Assembly (NCBI GenBank): GCA_029940175.1
Contig: JAOZRM010000100.1
Coordinates: forward strand, 1 to 10,936
Reading direction: 5' to 3'
From: Candidatus Sabulitectum sp.
Lineage (GTDB): Bacteria > Fermentibacterota > Fermentibacteria > Fermentibacterales > JCC-6
Length of the DNA: 10,936 nucleotides
This document shows, piece by piece, positions 1 through 5,300 of this stretch (positions are counted from its first letter, which is position 1; each line of letters opens with the position of its first letter). A program made the position numbers and the translations under genes. The notes beneath the pieces were generated by a model that saw nothing but the letters and a program-made list of their open reading frames with translations, was not told the DNA's origin and did no database searches.

Positions 1-545
1 ATGAGATCGCCGATCTTTCTCCTGTTTACCGTGGCATTCATCACAGCAGAATTCAAGAAATTGGTTTGCAGTGGCCCTGTCCCCATAATGATCATCCAGG
101 CACGGAGTACCTCCACAAGGGTGAATTCAAACGTGGAAAGGGAAAGTTTCACCCTGTAGATTTTATTCCACCTGCGGAATCACCAGACTCAGAGTATCCC
201 TTCATTCTGTCCACAGGCAGGGTGCTCTTTCACTATCACACTGGAAGCATGACAAGAAGAGTAGGTGCGCTTAATGAATTTGTCAGTGGCGCGTACGCGG
301 AGATACATCCGGGGGATGTCCAGCGACTGGGGCTTGTGGATGGTGGACCGGTTAGGATCAGAACGAGAAGAGGCCAGATAGAAACCACGGTCAAATCTAC
401 AGAAATGGTTGCCAGAGGCTCAGTGTTTGTTCCTTTCCATTTTGCCGAAGCTGCGGCAAACATCCTTACAAATGATGCCCTTGACCCGAAAGCAAAAATA
501 CCGGAACTGAAGGTGGCTGCATGCCAGGTTACACGGATAGACTGA
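1..545 (+). CDS. fdhA: Formate dehydrogenase catalytic (alpha) subunit, C-terminal part only
   Basis: This is the 3' end of a molybdopterin oxidoreductase. The frame is already open at base 3 and runs without a stop to TGA at 543-545, so the start and the catalytic Cys/Sec, Fe-S and first cofactor domains lie outside the window. The visible part is the C-terminal molybdopterin-dinucleotide-binding barrel. Family hallmarks are GLQWPCP near the left edge followed by DHPGTEYLH, then STGRVLFHYHTGSMTRR, the EIHPGDVQRLGL segment, and PFHFAEAAANILTNDALDP with KIPELK near the end. These match formate dehydrogenase H/alpha-type enzymes, which oxidise formate to CO2 (or the reverse) at a Mo/W bis-MGD centre. 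It overlaps fdhD by 25 bases, and fdhD and mobA directly follow, which supports the assignment. Its electron partner cannot be read here, but a NuoE-like subunit lies downstream in the same operon. The TGA is the natural end, not a selenocysteine codon, because the family also ends at this point. Confidence 0.92.
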   Translation, partial: EIADLSPVYRGIHHSRIQEIGLQWPCPHNDHPGTEYLHKGEFKRGKGKFHPVDFIPPAESPDSEYPFILSTGRVLFHYHTGSMTRRVGALNEFVSGAYAEIHPGDVQRLGLVDGGPVRIRTRRGQIETTVKSTEMVARGSVFVPFHFAEAAANILTNDALDPKAKIPELKVAACQVTRID

Positions 546-1219
546 AGGTTACCACTGTTAATGGGGAAAATGTCGGGGAACAGCTTGATACCCTGGTTAA
601 CCAGACAGCTTTCGTACTGGAATTAAACGGTGATATTGTTGTTTCCTCTGTGTGCTCTCCGGGGGATATTCCCAGTCTTGCTTACGGATACATGATAACA
701 CAGGGCTATCTTGCATGGGATGAAGAACCTGTACCCCTGGAGAAGAAGGGAAATACTGTTTTTGTTAAAATGAAGCGAACAGAAATTCCTGAACTATCTC
801 CTGTGTTGTCTGATTACACTACTGATCCCAGGGCAGTTTTCAGTCAGACCTCAGAGTTTGCCGGAACTGGAGCAGTGTTTAAAGAAACAGGAGCATCTCA
901 CTCGGCTGCCATAAGTACCAGTGATTCTATTTTGTGTTTTATGGAGGATGTCAGTCGTTCTGCAGCAATGGAAAAGGTGATTGGTGAAGCATACCTGAAG
1001 GGTCTTGAGGTTGATCATTCAATGATCATACTCTCTTCCAGGATTCCGGTCGATTTTGTGAGAAAAGCAGCCAGGGCTGGTCTTTCTTTAATCTCTGCAG
1101 TTTCGGCACCTACAGCGCAAGCTGTAAATGAAGCTCAGCGGCTGGGGATATGTCTCTGTGGCTTTGTTCGGGGGAAAAGAATGAATGTGTACTCCAGCAA
1201 ATGGAGGTTGGGACTGTGA
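521..1219 (+). CDS. fdhD: FdhD-family sulfur carrier for formate dehydrogenase, lacking the usual CxxC
   Basis: The product is 232 residues; ATG at 521 has a GAAGGTGG-like ribosome site about 6 bases upstream. FdhD proteins take sulfur from a cysteine desulfurase and pass it to the bis-MGD cofactor of formate dehydrogenase. Family features visible: SPGDIPSLAYGYMITQGYL (about residues 46-64), TGASHSAA (123-130, the usual TGGxHxA), EDVSR (142-146), LSSRIPVDFVRKAARAG (171-187), AVSAPTAQAV (193-202) and a GFVRGKRMNVY tail. Two departures stand out. The loop expected between about residues 88 and 108, where the E. coli protein has C121-x2-C124, contains no cysteine. The EDVGRH motif reads EDVSRS. 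The protein is also shorter than the usual 260-280 residues. The only cysteines are at 45, 139, 211 and 213. Family membership is secure; whether it still carries sulfur is open. It overlaps fdhA by 25 bases and mobA by 4, so translation is probably coupled. Confidence 0.85.
   Translation: MPGYTDRLKVTTVNGENVGEQLDTLVNQTAFVLELNGDIVVSSVCSPGDIPSLAYGYMITQGYLAWDEEPVPLEKKGNTVFVKMKRTEIPELSPVLSDYTTDPRAVFSQTSEFAGTGAVFKETGASHSAAISTSDSILCFMEDVSRSAAMEKVIGEAYLKGLEVDHSMIILSSRIPVDFVRKAARAGLSLISAVSAPTAQAVNEAQRLGICLCGFVRGKRMNVYSSKWRLGL
1203..1207 (+). promoter_or_regulatory. Ribosome binding site that sets the mobA start
   Basis: GGAGG lies 8 bases before the GTG at 1216. That GTG overlaps the fdhD stop codon in a GTGA arrangement. 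The in-frame ATG at 1201 and more upstream starts have no comparable site, so GTG 1216 is preferred. Confidence 0.75.
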
Positions 1220-1809
1220 TTCACAACGAAACCTCTCTACTTATTCTTGCTGGAGGAAAATCCAGTCGTATGGGTTCACCCAAGCACCTGCTGCCTGCTT
1301 CCAGTGGAACAGTGCTGGACCACATCATCAACCGGCTGGGCAGTCTCTTCGACCAGGTTCTTGTGGCAGGCCGGTGTCTTGAGATGACAAGAACAGATGC
1401 AAGTATTGTGGAAGATGTCAGACTGCAGAGAAGTCCGCTCGTCGGGATATTGTCCGGTCTCCTGAAGTCCCGTAATCCTGATGTATTTGTAATTGGATGT
1501 GATATGCCATTCGTAAGGAAAGAGCTGATTCATCGTTTGATTTACGGAATCAGCACTTCCAGTGATATTGTTATTCCTGTGGTAAGGGGCTATTATGAAC
1601 CGCTTTGTGCTGTTTACAATAAGTCCGTTTCCAGCAGTATCAAACAATATCTGGATTCTGGAGGAAGCAAGGTAACTGGTTTTTTCGAGGCAGTGAATGT
1701 AACAGAAGTAGTGGAATCTGAGATCAAAATGTTTGATCCAAACCTGGAATCATTCATTAATCTTAATACACCACGCGATTACGAAAACTCTTGTCTTTCT
1801 CCAGGCTGA
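1216..1809 (+). CDS. mobA: Molybdenum cofactor guanylyltransferase MobA
   Basis: This is a 197-residue protein from the GTG start at 1216. MobA transfers GMP from GTP to molybdopterin to make the guanine dinucleotide cofactor that formate dehydrogenases need. The sequence shows the nucleotidyltransferase signature LAGGKSSRMGSPKHLL (residues 11-26), the RSPLVGILSGLL segment (72-83; the family has GPLaGi), the metal-binding CDMPFV (95-100), EPLCAVY (128-134) and a C-terminal FINLNTPRDY (180-189). Length matches the family (about 190-200). No MobB-type fusion is present. The start overlaps the fdhD stop by four bases, so it is likely translated from the fdhA-fdhD message and dedicated to maturing the neighbouring formate dehydrogenase. 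A MocA-type cytidylyltransferase is a less likely alternative, given the formate dehydrogenase context. Confidence 0.9.
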   Translation: MIHNETSLLILAGGKSSRMGSPKHLLPASSGTVLDHIINRLGSLFDQVLVAGRCLEMTRTDASIVEDVRLQRSPLVGILSGLLKSRNPDVFVIGCDMPFVRKELIHRLIYGISTSSDIVIPVVRGYYEPLCAVYNKSVSSSIKQYLDSGGSKVTGFFEAVNVTEVVESEIKMFDPNLESFINLNTPRDYENSCLSPG

Positions 1810-1831
1810 CTTTTGTGTATGCTTCTGAGAA

Positions 1832-1836
1832 GGGAG
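1832..1836 (+). promoter_or_regulatory. Ribosome binding site that sets the response regulator start
   Basis: GGGAG lies 6 bases before GTG 1843. This favours GTG 1843 over the in-frame TTG at 1813 or ATG at 1819, which would add a short charged extension not typical of receiver domains. Confidence 0.65.
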
Positions 1837-1842
1837 AAAATT

Positions 1843-2241
1843 GTGCTGGACAAGATTAGAATTCTTCTTATTGACGATGATCCCGATTTCATTCAGGCGA
1901 ACAGTATCATCCTTGATGCCGGTGGATTTGAGGTTCTTACCGCTTCATCCAGAGCAGAGGGTCTTGCAAAGGTTGCTGATGAAGGACCGGATGTTGTTGT
2001 TCTTGATTTAGTGATTGATAAAGCAGATGAGGGTTTCAGTGTTGCCAGGAAGATCCGTGATGTGATCAAAAGTGATGCTGCTATTATTGTGCTCTCATCC
2101 ATTGAGGAGAAAACCGGTTATTCATTCAAACCGGAAGAGCATCCTGACTATTTTCAGGTAGACAGGTTCCTCGAAAAACCCGTTTCTCCCAACGCTCTTG
2201 TTCAGATCGTCAATGAGGTAGTAATGAAGGGAGAGTGGTAA
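1843..2241 (+). CDS. Single-domain response regulator (receiver domain only)
   Basis: The product is 132 residues from GTG 1843 and consists of one CheY-like receiver domain with no output domain. Expected residues are present: acidic triad DDD (11-13), phosphoacceptor Asp55 in VVLDLVI, the switch Ser at 85/86 in VLSS, and Lys112 in FLEKP. A longer than usual loop (about residues 88-106, GYSFKPEEHPDYFQVD) separates beta4 from the Lys motif. It sits between mobA and the NuoE-like gene, with its stop overlapping the next start (TAATG). It therefore appears to be co-translated with the formate/electron-transfer genes and may relay a phosphorylation signal tied to them. No histidine kinase is adjacent; the hybrid kinase at 5301 lies beyond an oppositely transcribed gene and has its own receiver. 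The function of phosphorylation here is unknown. Confidence 0.88.
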   Translation: MLDKIRILLIDDDPDFIQANSIILDAGGFEVLTASSRAEGLAKVADEGPDVVVLDLVIDKADEGFSVARKIRDVIKSDAAIIVLSSIEEKTGYSFKPEEHPDYFQVDRFLEKPVSPNALVQIVNEVVMKGEW

Positions 2242-2702
2242 TGTCACGAGATCCGCTGGAGATCGTTGAAGCAGGATTCAGTGAGTTTGGAAACCACAGA
2301 GAAAGTATCATGCAGATTCTTACCCTGGTGAATGATGAGCTCAGCTTTGTTCCAGCAGAAGCAATCGAGGCGATCGCGGAAGGTATGAAGATCAGTTCAG
2401 CGGAGGTCTATAGTGTTGTAAGCTTTTACAGTTTCTTCAGCTCCCGCCCTCGAGGAAGGAATATTGTTCGACTTTGCAGCACCATCAGTTGTGCCATGGC
2501 CGGCCAGGGAGAGATTCTCGGGGCACTTACGGAAGAGTTTGGCATAGGACCATTTGAAACAACACAGGATCATCGTATTACCATTGAGACTACCCCGTGT
2601 ATAGGTCTTTGCGATCAGGCTCCCGCAATGCTTGTGAATGGTGAACCTTGTACTCAACTCACTCCGGAGAAAGCTTGTGAAATAGTACGTAATCTGAATT
2701 GA
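2241..2702 (+). CDS. NuoE/HydC-like [2Fe-2S] electron-transfer subunit
   Basis: This is a 153-residue thioredoxin-fold ferredoxin of the NADH dehydrogenase 24-kDa family. ATG 2241 overlaps the preceding TAA and has GGGAG 7 bases upstream. The N-terminal helical part includes SFVPAEAIEAIAEGMKIS (35-52) and the VYSVVSFYSFF strand-helix (56-66), as in NuoE/HydC proteins. The [2Fe-2S] ligands are Cys79 and Cys84 (C-x4-C in RLCSTISC) and Cys120 and Cys124 (C-x3-C in PCIGLCDQAPAM). These proteins pass electrons within NAD-linked complexes together with a NuoF/HydB flavoprotein, including electron-bifurcating hydrogenases and NAD-linked formate dehydrogenases. No NuoF-like gene follows; it would have to lie upstream of the window or elsewhere. 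The location at the end of the fdh operon suggests that FdhA is part of, or is served by, such a complex. Confidence 0.88.
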   Translation: MSRDPLEIVEAGFSEFGNHRESIMQILTLVNDELSFVPAEAIEAIAEGMKISSAEVYSVVSFYSFFSSRPRGRNIVRLCSTISCAMAGQGEILGALTEEFGIGPFETTQDHRITIETTPCIGLCDQAPAMLVNGEPCTQLTPEKACEIVRNLN

Positions 2703-2736
2703 ATGTGCTCTTCTGCGATAAAGAGAGGAAAATCTC

Positions 2737-4257
2737 ATGAATATGATATCATTGTTTTGTGTTCTATCTCTCATTCTTACAGAGCCTGAAGTTATATGGT
2801 CTTCAGTTACAAGCGGTGGTGTTTACTGTTCCATCGATATGGGTGATCTTGACGGGGACGGGATCTCAGATGTGGCCTGCGGCGTTAATTTCTATGATGA
2901 TGAACCGACGCTCTGGGCGGTTTCCGGGGTGGATGGATCAACAATATGGACCAGTAGTTCACACAATGGTATTTACTCCAATGAAGGATTCAAGTGGTTT
3001 CCGGACGCAAATGGAGATGGAAAACGTGACATACTTATGGCAACCCCTGGAGGATATGCTGCCCCCGGGCGTTCCCTCTATCTGATATCCGGAGTGGATG
3101 GCTCAACCATATGGGAATGGGCTGCATGCGAAGTCATGCCATCGTACACTGGATGGGGGTATGCCTGCGCAATTCTCCCGGATGTAAATAGTGATGGAAT
3201 TTCTGAAAGTGTAGGTGGATTTGGAACATCAGGATCATCCAACTCCGGGCTTGTTGTCTGCATTGACGGGGCTTCCGGGGATAGTCTATGGACAGCATGG
3301 CAGCCCGATGCTGCAGAGGCAGTTGAAGTATTTACTGATGTGAATGCTGACGGTATTGATGATGTTCTTCTCGCCATTGGAGGAAATGGCTATGCTGATG
3401 AAACTGCAAGACTGATTGATGGGGCTACCGGTGCTGTGGTTTGGCAGAAAGACCCGGGCGGTGATTGTATGTCTATAGCGGTGATAGACAGGTCTGATAC
3501 ATGGCCTCTAGCTGTGTTCTGCACCTTCAACGGTCTGGTTGAATGCTATGACGGCGGCGGATCAACAATCTGGAGTTATGCGGGATCAGGTACATATTTA
3601 GATGTTAACGGCGGCCCTGATGTTAATGGAGATGGTATTGGTGATGTTGCCCTGGCTGCTGATGACAGCGGTGTAATGTGTCTTTCCGGCTCCGACGGCA
3701 CTGTTCTCTGGAGTTATCCCAGTGGAGCAAATACATGGTCAGTTGTCTGGGTTGATTCAGTGGTCATCCAGGGGGAGCCTTTGCCCTGTATTGCTGCAGG
3801 ATCTGTAAATGGAAGATCGGTGAGTCTTCTCAATGCCCTTACAGGAGAGCTTGTATGGGCAATGCCTTTTACAGAGAGAGTTTACAATGTCTCCACTGTT
3901 GATCTCGATCTTAATCTTGATTTTCCTTCTCCTGTGGTTATTGCTGGTCTTCAGGATCAACAAGCCCTTCCGAATCACGCATGGGCACTTGCCAGTTCCA
4001 CAGAGACCGGTATTAACATTGTGTCACCCATGAATTTAATCAGTTTGGTGAATCCATCACAGGGAGCTGTTTCCTTCGCAGTACCAGGCGAGAGTTCCGT
4101 ATATGTTCAGTGCTTTGATCTTTCCGGACGGATCGCTTTTCAGGGACTTTACACCGGCAGTCAATCTGTTTCCAGTGCTTCCATGATGCCGGGAGTATAT
4201 ATTATCAGAGCACAGCGAGATTCAGACACAGAGATTCTTAAAGTAACCATATTATAA
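2737..4257 (+). CDS. Secreted beta-propeller protein with calcium-loop repeats and a C-terminal type IX sorting-like domain
   Basis: The product is 506 residues; ATG 2737 has GAGAGG 8 bases upstream. The first about 15 residues are hydrophobic (MNMISLFCVLSLILT) but carry no Lys/Arg, an unusual signal peptide. The body carries seven blade-like units of roughly 43-59 residues, each with a DG-S-T-I-W-type motif as in PQQ-like propellers, with Trp at 71, 126, 185, 236, 279, 325 and 374. Five FG-GAP/VCBS-like DxDGDGxxD loops (residues 37-45, 90-98, 149-157, 201-209, 295-303) probably bind calcium. The C-terminal about 75 residues include a VNPSQG turn, VYVQCFDLSGR and MMPGVYIIRA before a final LKVTIL, matching the type IX secretion sorting domain (Por_Secre_tail type). 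Bases 2923-2949 and 3088-3114 encode the same nine residues with only three synonymous differences, a sign of recent internal duplication. It starts 34 bases after the NuoE-like gene; the role is unknown, likely surface-attached or released. Confidence 0.85.
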   Translation: MNMISLFCVLSLILTEPEVIWSSVTSGGVYCSIDMGDLDGDGISDVACGVNFYDDEPTLWAVSGVDGSTIWTSSSHNGIYSNEGFKWFPDANGDGKRDILMATPGGYAAPGRSLYLISGVDGSTIWEWAACEVMPSYTGWGYACAILPDVNSDGISESVGGFGTSGSSNSGLVVCIDGASGDSLWTAWQPDAAEAVEVFTDVNADGIDDVLLAIGGNGYADETARLIDGATGAVVWQKDPGGDCMSIAVIDRSDTWPLAVFCTFNGLVECYDGGGSTIWSYAGSGTYLDVNGGPDVNGDGIGDVALAADDSGVMCLSGSDGTVLWSYPSGANTWSVVWVDSVVIQGEPLPCIAAGSVNGRSVSLLNALTGELVWAMPFTERVYNVSTVDLDLNLDFPSPVVIAGLQDQQALPNHAWALASSTETGINIVSPMNLISLVNPSQGAVSFAVPGESSVYVQCFDLSGRIAFQGLYTGSQSVSSASMMPGVYIIRAQRDSDTEILKVTIL

Positions 4258-4284
4258 AGGGGAGGGCTTTGCGCCCCCCCCCTT
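4257..4284 (+). terminator. GC-rich hairpin between convergent genes, possible terminator
   Basis: AAGGGG-A-GGGC pairs with GCCC-C-CCCC-C-TT around a TTTGC loop, with an A:C mismatch and a bulged C. It starts in the stop codon of the propeller gene and lies before the convergent recombinase gene. No U-tract follows on the + strand; on the - strand the stem is followed by TTTATAATAT, so it may serve the recombinase transcript equally well. A run of about ten C bases is included. Confidence 0.5.
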
Positions 4285-4301
4285 AAAAGGAAAATTTATC
4301 T

Positions 4302-5132
4302 TTAGAACCTGTCCAGAGGGCTGAGAACCCGGAGGTGTGTACGGTTCTTTGCAAGCTTAAGATATGGAGTGATCATTGATGGTGTTGATATTCCGAGAAG
4401 TTTTTGCACCATCTTTCTGTCTACACCGTCTTCAAGAAGGTGTACGGCAAAACTGTGTCTGAGCCATCCAAGAGTTGCTTTCTTATCGATTCCGGCTTCA
4501 ACCAGAGCATCGGTGAAGGCGCGCTGTATTGTTCTTGCCGAGACAAAGCTTGTTCTTCCACGGCCAGGGAAAACGTATGGGGAAGGATCAGTTCTCAGGT
4601 CGAGATACTGAGCCAGGATTCTTGCAGTGGTTTTTGCCAGGATAGTGTCTCTGAGGAAGCCACCTTCAGGACTGTACACATGTATGATGTTGTTGTCAAA
4701 GTCTACGTGTTCACGGCGAATAATGGCAGTTTCACTAACTCTGAGTCCGCTTGAGTAAATGAACATGAGAGAAAGACGATATTTCAGGTCATGAACATGC
4801 TGAAAAACTTCTGCAATTTCATCCCGGGTGAATACACCATGAAGGGGGACCTTCTTTGCAATTACACCAGGACCCGGAAGAGGATTATCCTTTTTAAGAA
4901 CCTGGGAATAGAGATACCTGATGGCACTCTGAGCCTGATTGATGTAGGAAAGGGATTTTCCTTCACTTACGAGTTCTTCGAGATAGTCTCGAAGGTCGTT
5001 CTTACTGAGATCTCCAGTTTTATCTCCAAAATGATTAACCAGACGGCGAAGATGAGAAACATAACTGTTTGCCGTTTTCGGGCTCCTGCCGGATATTTCC
5101 AGCTGCTTTCTGGTCGCTTCAACAAAATTCAT
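4302..5132 (-). CDS. Tyrosine recombinase (XerC/D-like), catalytic set reduced to Arg/Arg/Tyr
   Basis: This is a 276-residue protein, normal for Xer-type integrases. Its ATG at 5132-5130 has AAAGGGG 7 bases upstream. Residues 1-85 form the SAM-like core-binding domain (SPKTANSYVSHLRRLVNHF, then YINQAQSAIRYLYSQVL). Residues 98-276 form the catalytic domain. Visible active-site residues are Arg131 (YSSGLRVSE), Arg225 (LRHSFAVHLLEDG) and Tyr257, which is spaced correctly from the LG at 246-247. Aligning by eye to XerC/XerD, other conserved positions differ: the His of HxLRH is Gly222, the LGH/LGW residue is Ile248, and the Lys of the beta-hairpin (GKGxKxR) is Phe159. Cleavage and strand transfer therefore cannot be assumed. 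It is a single gene with its own promoter upstream. No phage genes, integron cassettes or directly repeated att-like sites are visible beside it. It may be a divergent Xer-like or orphan integrase. Confidence 0.85.
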   Translation of the reverse strand: MNFVEATRKQLEISGRSPKTANSYVSHLRRLVNHFGDKTGDLSKNDLRDYLEELVSEGKSLSYINQAQSAIRYLYSQVLKKDNPLPGPGVIAKKVPLHGVFTRDEIAEVFQHVHDLKYRLSLMFIYSSGLRVSETAIIRREHVDFDNNIIHVYSPEGGFLRDTILAKTTARILAQYLDLRTDPSPYVFPGRGRTSFVSARTIQRAFTDALVEAGIDKKATLGWLRHSFAVHLLEDGVDRKMVQKLLGISTPSMITPYLKLAKNRTHLRVLSPLDRF

Positions 5133-5181
5133 TCGATGACCCCTTTCAGTTTATACATTTGCCCTGCTCTTAACATAGCGT

Positions 5182-5210
5182 ACAATAAAGTGCCAATCTA
5201 TTATTGTCAA
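5182..5210 (-). promoter_or_regulatory. Sigma70-type promoter for the recombinase gene
   Basis: Read on the minus strand, a perfect -35 TTGACA (5210-5205) is followed by a 17-base spacer and a -10 TATTGT (5187-5182, 4 of 6 consensus). The -10 lies about 50 bases upstream of the recombinase ATG. This is the best promoter match in the window. Confidence 0.65.
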
Positions 5211-5221
5211 GCGCTATTGGC
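5192..5221. repeat. Inverted repeat across the recombinase promoter
   Basis: GCCAAT (5192-5197) and ATTGGC (5216-5221) form 6-bp inverted arms with an 18-base spacer. The arms flank the -35 box of the recombinase promoter, and the right arm is next to the palindrome AGCGCT (5210-5215). The position suits an operator or a recombinase binding site, but with 6-bp arms chance cannot be excluded. Confidence 0.35.
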
Positions 5222-5223
5222 TA

Positions 5224-5252
5224 TTGTGAATGAATAAAAAAGGTGTTATTCT
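5224..5252 (+). promoter_or_regulatory. Possible promoter for the kinase-MgtC-patatin run
   Basis: TTGTGA (5224-5229), a 17-base spacer and TATTCT (5247-5252) match sigma70 boxes at 4 of 6 positions each. They lie about 50 bases upstream of the TTG start at 5301. It would be divergent from, and adjacent to, the recombinase promoter. Evidence is only base composition and spacing. Confidence 0.35.
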
Positions 5253-5287
5253 TTTAAGACCATTTGTAAGTGAATTCAGTCATATTC

Positions 5288-5293
5288 AGGAGG
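5288..5293 (+). promoter_or_regulatory. Ribosome binding site for the TTG start at 5301
   Basis: AGGAGG is 7 bases before TTG 5301, which makes this non-ATG start credible; no ATG in the frame has a comparable site. Confidence 0.7.
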
Positions 5294-5300
5294 TTGATGA

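Noticed and set aside
543..545. TGA as an in-frame selenocysteine codon of formate dehydrogenase
   Set aside because: The family ends at this position and the fdhD start overlaps it; the Sec/Cys site of this enzyme lies far upstream, outside the window.
4791..5237. Open plus-strand frame of 148 residues opposite the recombinase gene
   Set aside because: It is antisense to a clear tyrosine recombinase and runs over its promoter region; no ribosome site.
5133..5300. dif-like or att site next to the recombinase
   Set aside because: No pair of 11-bp arms with a 6-8-bp centre and no direct repeats were found; the inverted repeat has an 18-base spacer and overlaps a promoter.
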